Assembly (NCBI RefSeq): GCF_000993825.1
Contig: NZ_CP011114.1
Coordinates: 2,604,001-2,668,000, forward strand
Reading direction: 5' to 3'
From: Paenibacillus durus ATCC 35681
Lineage (GTDB): Bacteria; Bacillota; Bacilli; Paenibacillales; Paenibacillaceae
DNA: 64,000 nt
This document shows positions 36,803-45,567 of the stretch, piece after piece; position 1 is the stretch's first letter; every line of letters starts with the position of its first letter. The position numbers and the translations under genes are program-made. The notes below the pieces were generated by a model, which ran no database searches, had not been told where the DNA came from, and saw only the letters and a program-made list of their open reading frames with translations.

Positions 36803-37790
36803 GTCCTTCAACTCCTTCACTGACAATCTCATCAATTTGCACGGCTACCCGGTCTTTGAGCATTCCCGGACTTCCAATAAACTTCAGCTTGTTGCCCACT
36901 TTGATCGATAGTCCGGCTTCAACGGTCCTGTTAAGTGATATTACATCACCTACATTAAGACCGAGGAACTCGGCAATCGAAATCCTGGATTCTCCCAATT
37001 CTGCGACAATCGGAAGCTGAGCCTTGTTGACGCTGGCTCTAATCGCTTCCACTTCCTGCTCATCCCGAGCCTTTTTCTCAGATACGAACCATTGATGCAC
37101 GGACAGCCTGGACATGATTGGCTCCAGCACAACGTGCGGGATACATAAATTGATCATGCCCGTCGTGTCCCCGATCTTGGTGCTGAGCGATATAAGCGCA
37201 ATTGTTTCATTAGGGGATACGATCTGCATAAACTGCGGATTCGTTTCCAGCGCTTCCATTACCGGCTCAATATCCAGTACCGTCTTCCAGGCTTCCTGCA
37301 GGCTCTCAAAGCATCTGCTGAAAATACGCTCCATTATAGTTGTTTCAATCTCAGTCAAAGTAGCAATTTTCGAGGGAGCTGTCCCTATTCCTCCAAGCAG
37401 CCGGTCAAGCATGGCGAAGGCAATATTCGGATGCACTTCCATGACCATTCTTCCTTGCAGTGGCTCAGCTTCAAAAATATTCAAAATAGTCATTTTGGGT
37501 ATTGAACGGATGAATTCATCATAAGGCAGCTGCTCTACCTGAACGACATTGATCTGTACAAAAGTTCGTAATTGCGCCGAGAAATAAGTCGTCAGATATC
37601 GGGCAAAGTTATCATGAATTCGGGTCAGGCTTCGAATATGATCCTTTGAGAAACGAACAGCCCGTTTAAAGTCATATGAACGTATTTTGCGCTGAGTTTC
37701 CTCTTTTTTTAGTTCGTCGGCGTCCATCTCACCGGATGATAGAGCGGCAAGCAGGGCATCAATTTCGTTTTGCGAAAGTACATCAACCAT
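36792..37790 (-). CDS. fliM: Flagellar motor switch protein
   Basis: FliM receives CheY-P and links it to rotor reversal. The 332 aa product has the N-terminal CheY-binding peptide VDVLSQNEIDALLAALSSGE, a CheC-like middle domain with GGIGTAPSKIATLTEIE, and a C-terminal SpoA domain. ATG start; 39 nt after fliL. Confidence 0.98.
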   Translation of the reverse strand: MVDVLSQNEIDALLAALSSGEMDADELKKEETQRKIRSYDFKRAVRFSKDHIRSLTRIHDNFARYLTTYFSAQLRTFVQINVVQVEQLPYDEFIRSIPKMTILNIFEAEPLQGRMVMEVHPNIAFAMLDRLLGGIGTAPSKIATLTEIETTIMERIFSRCFESLQEAWKTVLDIEPVMEALETNPQFMQIVSPNETIALISLSTKIGDTTGMINLCIPHVVLEPIMSRLSVHQWFVSEKKARDEQEVEAIRASVNKAQLPIVAELGESRISIAEFLGLNVGDVISLNRTVEAGLSIKVGNKLKFIGSPGMLKDRVAVQIDEIVSEGVEGLDE

Positions 37791-37829
37791 TCATTCACCC
37801 CCCGTAAGTTAACTTGAAATTTGGCAGTC

Positions 37830-38300
37830 TTAAATGGGTGCCAGAATATAAGAAGTAATTTCCACCTGGGTAAGCTTTCCTTCGGGCAACGTATCGTTAA
37901 TCAGATTGACAAGCTTACTGCACAGTTGGTCCTTGCCGCTTGCTCCGCTCAATTCCTGGGGTTTCGCATCGGCCAGTGTTTTAATAATGAGCGGCTTGAC
38001 CTTTATTTCTTTAATTTTTTCAAAGTCTTCCTTAGTTGCTTCAGAATTCAATTGAAAAGCGAAGTTTATAGAAACGACGTAATCGGGATCAGCAAGATTG
38101 GTTTTTATTTCTTTAATTTCCGAAGTCATGGTCGCGATTTCGTCTGCGGTCAGACTCTTGGTCGCCACAGTGTTTACTGTGTCGTTAACCGCGTTGCCGC
38201 TGCTGTCGGAAAACCATTTGTTCATTAGTAAAAAAGCGGCTAGCACGATTAAAGTAATCGCCAATAAAATCGTGATGAGCCAAGGCAGCATCTTTTTCAT
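37830..38300 (-). CDS. fliL: Flagellar basal-body-associated protein
   Basis: A single-pass membrane protein near the stator that supports torque. The 156 aa product has one span (about 5-27) and a periplasm-facing domain; the C-terminus has DTLPEGKLTQVEITSYILAP. It overlaps swrD by 4 nt (ATGA). Confidence 0.94.
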   Translation of the reverse strand: MKKMLPWLITILLAITLIVLAAFLLMNKWFSDSSGNAVNDTVNTVATKSLTADEIATMTSEIKEIKTNLADPDYVVSINFAFQLNSEATKEDFEKIKEIKVKPLIIKTLADAKPQELSGASGKDQLCSKLVNLINDTLPEGKLTQVEITSYILAPI

Positions 38301-38521
38301 GAAAGCTCCTCCAGTGTTTGGACTTTAATGGTGGCTGAATACGCGCCGATTTCCTTATTGTAATCACGGATTTTGGCAACAACTTCATCGGCCTTTTCAA
38401 GAACGATCAGCTTCTTTCCCGTTACAAGGGTGATGTAAGTGTCCGGGCTTTCTTCCACCATTTCCACCAGAAGGGCATTCAGCCACATTGGCGATCCGTT
38501 TAAACGTGTTACCGAGATCAT
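38297..38521 (-). CDS. swrD: FlbD family protein (SwrD)
   Basis: The 74 aa product starts MISVTRLNGSPMWLNALLVE and continues through TYITLVTGKKLIVLEKADEV, both diagnostic of the FlbD family. In B. subtilis the same gene (swrD) is needed for full motor power and swarming. ATG start with TAGGAGG. It lies between flgE and fliL as in B. subtilis. Confidence 0.94.
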   Translation of the reverse strand: MISVTRLNGSPMWLNALLVEMVEESPDTYITLVTGKKLIVLEKADEVVAKIRDYNKEIGAYSATIKVQTLEELS

Positions 38522-38544
38522 AAGAGGCCTCCTAACTATAAATT

Positions 38545-38564
38545 GGGAGAGGAGAACCTCCCCC
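38545..38564 (-). promoter_or_regulatory. Hairpin in front of swrD
   Basis: GGGAGAGG (38545-38552) pairs with CCTCCCCC (38557-38564), seven of eight pairs, with a 4-nt loop. On the minus strand AATTTATAG follows, too weak for a proper terminator. It lies 24 nt upstream of the swrD start and may affect processing or partial termination after flgE. Confidence 0.4.
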
Positions 38565-38672
38565 AGCTTGAAACCAATATCATGAACTATGAAAAAACAA
38601 TATATAACTATTATTCTGTAAGCCCGGCATCCGGAAAGTACTAAATCAGAGAACTTCTAGGATGACCTGAAA

Positions 38673-39491
38673 TTAACGTTTCAGATTAACGACTTCCTGA
38701 AGCACTTCATCCGATGTGGTAATAATCCGGGAATTCGCCTGGAACCCGCGCTGAGCGACGATCATTTCCGTAAATTCATTCGTCAGATCGACATTGGACA
38801 TTTCCAATTGTCCCGCTACAATTGCTCCGGTGCCAGCTTCCCCATTGTTGGCGGTTGTAGGTTCCAGAGCGCCTTCCGCGTTGGCATTCAAAGTCATGCG
38901 ATACAGATTGCCCCCAATTTTCTCAAGGCCCTGTGGGTTACTGACTTTGGCGACGCCGATTTGAACGCCTGCTTGGGTTGTTCCGTCGGCCATCGACTGT
39001 ACAATGGTTCCGTCATTGGAAATCGAGAAAGCCGTGACGTCCTCACCAATGACTATCGGCTCTCCGGCTGAATCAAGCACATGAAGGCCATCCGAAGTAA
39101 CCAAATTACGGCTGGCATCAACATGGAAATCGCCGGCCCGGGTTAGAAAAGGAGTTTCTTGGTCGCCAGTCAACTTAACGAGGAAAAAACCATCTCCGTC
39201 GATACGAAGGTCGGTCGGATTATTGGTTGTCTGGGCACTGCCCGCCAGATGCATCGTGTCAATGGAACCAATGCTGACGCCAAGTCCGATTTGCTTGGCG
39301 TTGATACCGCCTTGTCCGTCATCGTTGGGTGCGGTAACGCCGGAAATCGTCTGGCTCATGATATCTTTGAACATGACACGTCCCGATTTAAAACCGATCG
39401 TATTTACATTCGCGATATTGTTGCCGATAACATCCAGCTTGGTTTGGAAACCGCGCATGCCTGAAACACCGGAGTACATAGATCTTAACAT
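38673..39491 (-). CDS. flgE: Flagellar hook protein (FlgE/FlgG family)
   Basis: The 272 aa product begins MLRSMYSGVSGMRGFQTKLD followed by VIGNNIANVNTIGFK and ends with the heptad helix QLEMSNVDLTNEFTEMIVAQ and EVLQEVVNLKR, as in rod/hook axial proteins. Length and place (between the TIGR02530 gene and swrD) match the B. subtilis hook protein, once named FlgG. A rod (FlgG) role cannot be ruled out by sequence alone. A structured leader lies upstream. Confidence 0.93.
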   Translation of the reverse strand: MLRSMYSGVSGMRGFQTKLDVIGNNIANVNTIGFKSGRVMFKDIMSQTISGVTAPNDDGQGGINAKQIGLGVSIGSIDTMHLAGSAQTTNNPTDLRIDGDGFFLVKLTGDQETPFLTRAGDFHVDASRNLVTSDGLHVLDSAGEPIVIGEDVTAFSISNDGTIVQSMADGTTQAGVQIGVAKVSNPQGLEKIGGNLYRMTLNANAEGALEPTTANNGEAGTGAIVAGQLEMSNVDLTNEFTEMIVAQRGFQANSRIITTSDEVLQEVVNLKR

Positions 39492-39552
39492 TATTTTACC
39501 CTCCCAGAAATAGAGCTTGGGGGCTCCTTTAATTTGGATAATAATTATAGGT

Positions 39553-39605
39553 AGGACCGCGTCAGTCGATCGGCGGTCCTCCGGCTTTCCGTTAGGACCA
39601 GCCGG
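39553..39605 (-). promoter_or_regulatory. Mutually exclusive hairpins in the hook gene leader
   Basis: AGGACCGC (39553-39560) pairs with GCGGTCCT (39573-39580). CCGGCT (39581-39586) pairs with AGCCGG (39600-39605). In addition GGTCCT (39575-39580) can pair with a second AGGACC (39594-39599), which would break both. No uridine run follows on the minus strand, so this is not a plain terminator. Confidence 0.5.
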
Positions 39606-39606
39606 T

Positions 39607-39996
39607 TCAAGAGATGATTACTGCACTATCTATTTGGGTGAATACATTGTCCTTCATCGAGCTTCCATCCATTGCCGTCACCACGGTACGATTCGCAATA
39701 CTGACAATGAGCGCCAAATCTTTCATCAGAATGAGCGATTCCTTGCTGCCTTTGGCCGCCGCTTGTTCTACGGCCGAAGAGATCTGGTCAAGCTGCTTAG
39801 TTCCAAGCTGAATCCCTCGCTGCTCCAGCCGCTTCGCGGCATGATTGCTGAATTTCAGCATATTCCGCTGAAGTACGGTTTCGAAAGAGGTGCTTCCGGA
39901 AGAAGATCCATTGTTATTAACGGTGTTGGAACGCTGCAGCATGCCTGGGTGCCGGACACCGGTAAACATCTGTCCGACCGTCATTTTATCGTTCAT
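39607..39996 (-). CDS. Flagellar operon protein of the TIGR02530 family
   Basis: The 129 aa product has the family core SFETVLQRNMLKFSNHAAKR followed by LEQRGIQLGTKQLDQI and ends VFTQIDSAVIIS. Such proteins stand between flgD and the hook gene in Firmicutes; the function is not established. It overlaps flgD by 4 nt. Confidence 0.92.
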   Translation of the reverse strand: MNDKMTVGQMFTGVRHPGMLQRSNTVNNNGSSSGSTSFETVLQRNMLKFSNHAAKRLEQRGIQLGTKQLDQISSAVEQAAAKGSKESLILMKDLALIVSIANRTVVTAMDGSSMKDNVFTQIDSAVIIS

Positions 39997-40472
39997 GATG
40001 CCGTCCCGCCTCCGCTGCCGGCGTCCCCCGCCGCCGAGGTGCTGTCGCTATTTTTAATCTGCGTGATGTCCTTGAGCGCTATCTTCTCTTTGCCCACAAG
40101 AGCGTACTGCACTCCGTCGCTAACGACAATGGAATCCACCGTTCCCGATTTCTGCTCTGAAGTAGAGCTGTCAAGCCAGCTGACATTTTTCCCAATTAGA
40201 CCTGAAACCGTGCCAAGCGACTGATTGAGCGCCGTTAATTGACCGGAGATGTTCATAAGCTGCTCAACAGACGTAAATTGAGCCATTTGAGCAATAAACT
40301 CCTTATCTTGTAAAGGCTGCATCGGATCCTGATTCTGCAACTGCGTAACCAATATTTTAAGAAATTGGTCTTTCCCGAGCGTTTGGTTGCCCTTACTGCT
40401 GTCCGAGACGTTACCTGCCGAATAGTTCGGCCATACATTATTTGTGGATATCATATTATCCGAGGTTGCCAT
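39993..40472 (-). CDS. flgD: Flagellar hook capping protein
   Basis: It caps the growing hook so hook subunits can assemble. The 159 aa product has LGKDQFLKILVTQLQNQDPM at residue 34 and AQMAQFTSVEQLMN, the FlgD N-terminal signature, and a short C-terminal domain with a Gly/Ser-rich end. Many Firmicute FlgD proteins have this short form. ATG start. Confidence 0.96.
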   Translation of the reverse strand: MATSDNMISTNNVWPNYSAGNVSDSSKGNQTLGKDQFLKILVTQLQNQDPMQPLQDKEFIAQMAQFTSVEQLMNISGQLTALNQSLGTVSGLIGKNVSWLDSSTSEQKSGTVDSIVVSDGVQYALVGKEKIALKDITQIKNSDSTSAAGDAGSGGGTAS

Positions 40473-40499
40473 GGTCTTTCACCCCTCTTTCCGTCACCC

Positions 40500-41987
40500 C
40501 TAAGCCTCGGCTGAGAACTGGCCTGTCAGGCTGCGGATACTTTGTCTTTCACTATTCAGCCATTCTTTCCATTCCCCATCGAGTTCGGCGGTAAGAATAG
40601 CATCATCTGAAGCTTCCTTCCGCTCTTTGGAGCGTTTGTCGGAACCCTGACCGCCTGCTCCCGAATGGCGTCCCTCTTGAAAAAGCTGCGACTGCTGGGA
40701 AGTGTTGTTCTGTGAAACTTCCAGTTTTTCTACCTGCAGTCCCTGGGATTGAAGCGCAGCGCGCAGTTGGGACATCTGATTCTCCAGCAAATCTTTGGCT
40801 CCAGCATGCTCAGTCGTGAAATGCGCGACCAACTGACCGTTCTGCATCGTGATCTTGACATCTACTTGTCCCAGATTTTCCGGAAACAGAGATATTGTCG
40901 CTTCGGCAATTCCGCCCTTATTGACAATCTCCAGCTTGCCTGTAATAAAACCTGTCATTTCCTGCGCAAATCTATGAACCGGAACTTGCGGAGTCTCTGT
41001 CTTCAGAGGAGCCGTAATTCCGTCCCTAAGCATGAGCTGGCCTGCGGTAATGACTTTGCTATCTCCTGTGGTAGAATCCTGGTCAGCAACTATTTCGGAT
41101 AGTATATCCGCACTTGCCTTGGGATTCTCCTTACCTTCTGCGGATGTCGAAGTCACTTTAAAGTTCATCAAATCACCTGCTGCCGCCTTGACATCGCCAG
41201 AGCTCGCGGGAGCTTTTCCGGATCCGGAAGCGTCCGACTTGTTCGCAATCAAGTCTCCGACCTTGGAAGGACCGGTTCCTTCGGAATTATTGCCGACGTT
41301 CTCCTTTTGGCGTTCTTGAAGCTTTCCAACAACGGCAGCTTGAGGGGCAGCAGACTGTACAGAAGTTTCATTGGAAGCCGATCCAGTTCCAGTATACGGT
41401 TCAAGGATTGCCGCAAAGCTATTCAGCAGCTTCAGCGCTGTGCCTGCTGCCGCTTCATCGCCGCTTTCTGCAGCTTGCTGAAATCTGGCCGCGAGGTTGT
41501 TCAGTTCATCCTGAACAGCAAACCTTGCGGTAGCAGGGTTCTGCGCAAGTGCCGTAAGCGCGTTCTCAGCTTGACCTTCCTTTGCATCAGCACCCGACAA
41601 AAGAGCGGAGACCTGAATCAGCCAGCCCTGAAGCGCCGCCAGCAGTTCGGGATTCAATTCGATCTGTTCATCCAGTTTCGTAAGCTCGGGAAGAAGTTGA
41701 CCCAGCAGCTCTTGGCCGGTCGCGCTCGACATTTCGCCATCCTTATCTGTTGTGCCGGATACTGTCGTCTTCAGAAGGTTCTGTAAAGTTACTGCTGCCG
41801 TATCGCCTTTTGAAGCTGCTGTCATCCCAGAAGCTGCGCCTGCCATCGATTGCAACAGAGTCTGGGAGAACATCCCGTTTCCCGCAGTGCCGATAACTCC
41901 TTCTATCCCGGAAGACCCGGTAGAAGCAGCTGCTTTGGCATTAAGACCTTTCCCTGAAGAAATCATTTGAAATACAAGACTCATCAT
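40500..41987 (-). CDS. fliK: Flagellar hook-length control protein
   Basis: It measures the hook and triggers the FlhB export switch. The 495 aa product is low in complexity and rich in Ala, Ser, Gly and Gln through about residue 360, then has the conserved Flg_hook domain with ATISLFPENLGQVDVKITMQ and LRAALQSQGLQVEKLEVS, ending in a charged, disordered tail. ATG start behind AGGAGGTGAAAA. Confidence 0.95.
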   Translation of the reverse strand: MMSLVFQMISSGKGLNAKAAASTGSSGIEGVIGTAGNGMFSQTLLQSMAGAASGMTAASKGDTAAVTLQNLLKTTVSGTTDKDGEMSSATGQELLGQLLPELTKLDEQIELNPELLAALQGWLIQVSALLSGADAKEGQAENALTALAQNPATARFAVQDELNNLAARFQQAAESGDEAAAGTALKLLNSFAAILEPYTGTGSASNETSVQSAAPQAAVVGKLQERQKENVGNNSEGTGPSKVGDLIANKSDASGSGKAPASSGDVKAAAGDLMNFKVTSTSAEGKENPKASADILSEIVADQDSTTGDSKVITAGQLMLRDGITAPLKTETPQVPVHRFAQEMTGFITGKLEIVNKGGIAEATISLFPENLGQVDVKITMQNGQLVAHFTTEHAGAKDLLENQMSQLRAALQSQGLQVEKLEVSQNNTSQQSQLFQEGRHSGAGGQGSDKRSKERKEASDDAILTAELDGEWKEWLNSERQSIRSLTGQFSAEA

Positions 41988-42013
41988 TTTTCACCTCCTT
42001 TCATGTGCAGTTC

Positions 42014-42940
42014 TTATTTACCGCCCATCAGACGGTTTACGATTTTGGCAGTTACTCCATTCGTATCATTCTTGGTCATCTCGGATAATATGGAAGACCG
42101 CACACTGTCGTTCACGGTACTTAGAATCGTGATCACCTTATCTGGACTGATGCCGTACATATCACTGAGCAGCTTTGCCGCTTCGGCGGCGGGCATAGTG
42201 GAGAAGGTCTGGCTCAACTTTTCCTTGTCAAGATTAGAACCGCTGCCGGCCTGGCTAGTTGCCGCCGCTTGTTGATTTAGTCTGGATTGAAGGGCTGCAA
42301 TAGCCATATCGGAAGAATTGGCCGATTCCTTTAGCTTTATAGACACGTCTGCGGCTACTTTCGGGTCCATCTTTTCCAAAATGGCTGTCTTGCTGTCATT
42401 ATTCATTCCGCTAAGCAGCTGAACTACTTCCTCGGTCGTCATATTTTGCATAATTGTCGCCGCTTTGGATGCTTTCATTCCCGCATAAAGCTTGGTCATA
42501 GCGGCTATCTTTTTCTCGTGCTCATCCTGTTCTTTTGCCTGTTCTTGGCTGCTGGCAGTCTGCTGCATTTCGTCAACCTGCGTCTTTAGATCCTGAACCT
42601 CCTGATCTTGCGAGGTTTTTTGCTCATTCAGCTGTTTTACCGTCTCTTCCTGTTTGGCCAGCTGGTCCTTTAGCTCTTTAATGGTTGCTTCCGAGCTCGC
42701 CTCTTGCTTCTCCTGTTGCTGGCTACCGGCAGTATCCTCTTTTGGATCAGGCACCCATTTATTCACGAGCGGAATTTTGTTCGCTATTTGCAGCATGTCG
42801 TTTCTGTAATCCATATTGAAAAGCGTCAGCAAAACCCCAATTAAGACAAGTGTAAAAATAATCGGAATCATCAGAAACAGAAACCGCTCAAACTTGCTTG
42901 CCGATTCTTCGTTTTCAAGCTCCATATCGTTCGTTGCCAC
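42014..42940 (-). CDS. MotE family membrane protein (YlxF), FliG/MgtE-N-like
   Basis: The 308 aa product has one membrane span (about residues 22-44), a long Gln/Glu/Lys coiled coil (about 70-145) and two repeats of the MgtE-N/FliG-like helical fold (MKASKAATIMQNMTTEEVVQ and PAAEAAKLLSDMYGISPDKV). It corresponds in position to ylxF of B. subtilis. The start is GTG at 42940; an ATG five codons later is also possible. A chaperone or stator-related role is known only for distant relatives. Confidence 0.85.
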   Translation of the reverse strand: MATNDMELENEESASKFERFLFLMIPIIFTLVLIGVLLTLFNMDYRNDMLQIANKIPLVNKWVPDPKEDTAGSQQQEKQEASSEATIKELKDQLAKQEETVKQLNEQKTSQDQEVQDLKTQVDEMQQTASSQEQAKEQDEHEKKIAAMTKLYAGMKASKAATIMQNMTTEEVVQLLSGMNNDSKTAILEKMDPKVAADVSIKLKESANSSDMAIAALQSRLNQQAAATSQAGSGSNLDKEKLSQTFSTMPAAEAAKLLSDMYGISPDKVITILSTVNDSVRSSILSEMTKNDTNGVTAKIVNRLMGGK

Positions 42941-42960
42941 TGGTGAATAACCTCCAGACG

Positions 42961-43404
42961 TCAGAGGGGCTTCATCGCGAAGCGGACGGTAGCCATCTCA
43001 TCCAGTTCGTTTTGTTCCCGCAAATTCATATTTTGTTTAAAAATACCCAGCGCTTTTTCTCTTGCTTTCAACCAAATTTTCTCATCCAGAGCCTTTGAGT
43101 TAAGATTATCCTGTTTTCTTGAAACTTCTTGATGCGCTTGGCTGATCTCGCCTTGTTTGCGGGTAATACAGTTGTCTAAATAGTCCACGTAATCCTGCAT
43201 TTCCCGGATCATCGCCATCGGTGTTCTACGTTCTGCCGCTGCCTGAAGCGAGAGTAAAATTTCATTTCGCTGTTCCATAAGTTCAACCAAACTTTTCTCC
43301 TGTGCCTGGAGTTCCCCAATCGCGTTCGAGAGCAACCATTCCGCCTGCGTTTTTTCATTGCCCTTCAAATCGACGACTTTCTGGAAACTGTAGTGAAATC
43401 TCAT
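42961..43404 (-). CDS. fliJ: Flagellar export chaperone FliJ
   Basis: A coiled-coil protein of the export ATPase complex, resembling the stalk of F-type ATPases. The 147 aa product is helical throughout, starting MRFHYSFQKVVDLKGNEKTQ, as the family does. It lies 8 nt behind fliI. Confidence 0.93.
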   Translation of the reverse strand: MRFHYSFQKVVDLKGNEKTQAEWLLSNAIGELQAQEKSLVELMEQRNEILLSLQAAAERRTPMAMIREMQDYVDYLDNCITRKQGEISQAHQEVSRKQDNLNSKALDEKIWLKAREKALGIFKQNMNLREQNELDEMATVRFAMKPL

Positions 43405-43412
43405 TAATCAAA

Positions 43413-44726
43413 TCAACTCCTCGAAAAATGGGAAATTAAGATTTGTTGAACTTCGGCCAGCGTTGTCTTCTCGTCTACCTTCTGCTTTGTAAAATCCCAA
43501 ATACTATCAATATAATGCAGCGACTCATCAATCTGGGCATTGGAACCTCTCTGGTAAGCGCCAATATTAATTAAATCTTCGGATTCCTTGTAAACCGACA
43601 TCAACCGTTTCACATTCTCAGCCGCTTCAATCTGATCCGCGGGCGCGATGTCCTTCATCACCCGGCTGATGCTCGCGAGCACGTCGATCGCCGGAAAATG
43701 CCCTTTATTTGCAATACTCCGGTTAAGCACAATATGTCCATCCAATATTCCGCGAACGGCATCGGCAATCGGTTCGTTCATATCGTCTCCATCGACCAGT
43801 ACGGTATAAAAAGCGGTAATCGATCCGGTTGGCCCTGTTCCCGCGCGTTCAAGCAGTTTCGGCAGACTGGCAAATACCGACGGTGTATATCCTCGCATCG
43901 CCGGCGGCTCTCCGACAGCAAGACCTACCTCGCGTTGTGCCATCGCATACCGTGTAACCGAATCCATCATCAGCATGACATTGAGTCCGCGATCACGAAA
44001 ATACTCGGCGATCGTCGTAGCAATCAACGCCCCTTTAATCCTAATCAGCGCCGGTTGGTCCGAGGTAGCTACAATTACAACCGATCGCTGCAGCCCCTCC
44101 GGACCAAGGTCGCGTTCGATGAAATCGAGAACTTCTCTCCCGCGCTCTCCAATCAGTGCGATCACATTAACATCCGCGGAAGTCCCCCGGGCGATCATAC
44201 CCATCAGCGTACTTTTCCCTACCCCCGAGCCTGCAAAAATCCCGACCCGCTGGCCCTTGCCAATCGTTAGTAGTCCGTCGATCGCCCGCACTCCGATGCT
44301 GATCGGTTCCTGTACTCTGGGCCTGTTAAGCGGATTAGTTGGGATATTGAAAGTTGAACTGAACGGCATGCGAGCCGGTATAAGCGTACCGTCAAGCGGC
44401 TGTCCGAGACCGTCGAGCACCTTGCCGAGCAGTTCGGAACCCACCTGCACGTTGAGCGGTTTACCCGTGCCTACCACATCACAACCGGGTCCGATTGCCT
44501 GCAGCTCACCCAGCGGCATAAGCAGCACCTTGTTATCGCGAAAGCCGACGACCTCCGCCTTGAGCGGTCTGCTGCCCTTGGCAGGATAGATATAGCAGAC
44601 GTCTCCTATGCTGGCATCCGGCCCTTCCGATTCAACCATCAGCCCGATAACCTGGGTTACCTTGCCGTTAATTCTGACGGGATCGATACTGCGTAGCTGT
44701 TCTTTGTATTTCTGGGTGTCAAGCAT
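43413..44726 (-). CDS. fliI: Flagellar type III export ATPase
   Basis: It energises export. The 437 aa product has Walker A in GIFAGSGVGKSTLMGMIARG (near 165), the Walker B region with VMLMMDSVTRYAMAQRE, and the F-type beta-like fold. The ATG at 44726 (MLDTQKYKEQLRSI) overlaps the fliH stop; upstream in-frame starts at 44738 and 44753 are possible but run further into fliH. Confidence 0.97.
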   Translation of the reverse strand: MLDTQKYKEQLRSIDPVRINGKVTQVIGLMVESEGPDASIGDVCYIYPAKGSRPLKAEVVGFRDNKVLLMPLGELQAIGPGCDVVGTGKPLNVQVGSELLGKVLDGLGQPLDGTLIPARMPFSSTFNIPTNPLNRPRVQEPISIGVRAIDGLLTIGKGQRVGIFAGSGVGKSTLMGMIARGTSADVNVIALIGERGREVLDFIERDLGPEGLQRSVVIVATSDQPALIRIKGALIATTIAEYFRDRGLNVMLMMDSVTRYAMAQREVGLAVGEPPAMRGYTPSVFASLPKLLERAGTGPTGSITAFYTVLVDGDDMNEPIADAVRGILDGHIVLNRSIANKGHFPAIDVLASISRVMKDIAPADQIEAAENVKRLMSVYKESEDLINIGAYQRGSNAQIDESLHYIDSIWDFTKQKVDEKTTLAEVQQILISHFSRS

Positions 44727-45567
44727 TACCTTCCCCATTTCTCTGCCCGTCATTATCCAGCGCCACCCGAATCAGTTCCTTTTTGATCTCCTCGAGCTGG
44801 GTGTCGATCCTTGCGTCTACGCTTCCAAGGGAAGAACGGATTACGCATCCATGGTCCTTCACCGTCGAGTCGGGCAAAATCTGAAGTTCCGCCTGCGAAT
44901 CAATGGCTAATGTAAGTTCCTCTCGAGCCGCATTAACAAAAGAGAACTGTTTAGGATTTACGCACAGAGAGATGGTACCCTGCTCCCTCTTACGGGCCAG
45001 GTTTCTCTTGATGAGATCAATTGTAAACGCCGGTTCCACCGTCAACTGCTTCTCCACGATTTTCTCGGCGATGTCGCAGCTTAGTTCAACGAGAAAAGGC
45101 TCGGCTTCCTGAATGATCACGTCGCGCGCTTTATAGGCTTCTAATAAAACGGCTTGAGCCTCTTCCATTACCTTTGCGAGCTTTGCCTTCATTTCTTCCT
45201 CAGCCTGCAGCAGACCCTCATTATATCCTTCACTATAGGCTTCTGCCTTGACCGCTTCGGTTAGGTGTTCATCCTGCTCCCTGCGGCTGCGCCACCATTC
45301 TTCGGCTTCACTATGCGCTCTCTCGATGATTTGTTCAGCCTCAAGCGAGGCGCTCCGCACCTGTTCTTCGGCAAACTCCTTTGCGTCGCGCAGCATTTGT
45401 TTGCATGTCTGCTCAGTTGCCTCGTGAGCGGGATCGTCATGCTGCGTTTCGCTACTTTCCCCTGATTGGATTTCTTCTTCGGCTAGACCGGCATGCTGCC
45501 GGGCCAACTCCAATCTCTTGAGCGCTTCAACAGGAACATATTGGGAGTGTTTGATCAACCTAGACAA
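44719..45567 (-). CDS. fliH: Flagellar export ATPase regulator
   Basis: It inhibits FliI and tethers it to the switch. The 282 aa product starts with SRLIKHSQYVPVEALKRLEL, has a long Glu/Ala/Gln coiled coil (about 25-130) and the FliH/V-ATPase E-like C domain. The start chosen is TTG at 45567, which overlaps the fliG stop (TTGTCTAG) and has GGAGGAG 9 nt upstream; ATG codons at 45585 and 45576 are alternatives but overlap that ribosome site. Confidence 0.94.
   Translation of the reverse strand: MSRLIKHSQYVPVEALKRLELARQHAGLAEEEIQSGESSETQHDDPAHEATEQTCKQMLRDAKEFAEEQVRSASLEAEQIIERAHSEAEEWWRSRREQDEHLTEAVKAEAYSEGYNEGLLQAEEEMKAKLAKVMEEAQAVLLEAYKARDVIIQEAEPFLVELSCDIAEKIVEKQLTVEPAFTIDLIKRNLARKREQGTISLCVNPKQFSFVNAAREELTLAIDSQAELQILPDSTVKDHGCVIRSSLGSVDARIDTQLEEIKKELIRVALDNDGQRNGEGNA

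Noticed and set aside
39581..39605. H-type pseudoknot in the hook leader
   Set aside because: The arms are in pseudoknot order, but the connecting loops would be zero length, so both stems cannot form together; alternative folds are more likely.
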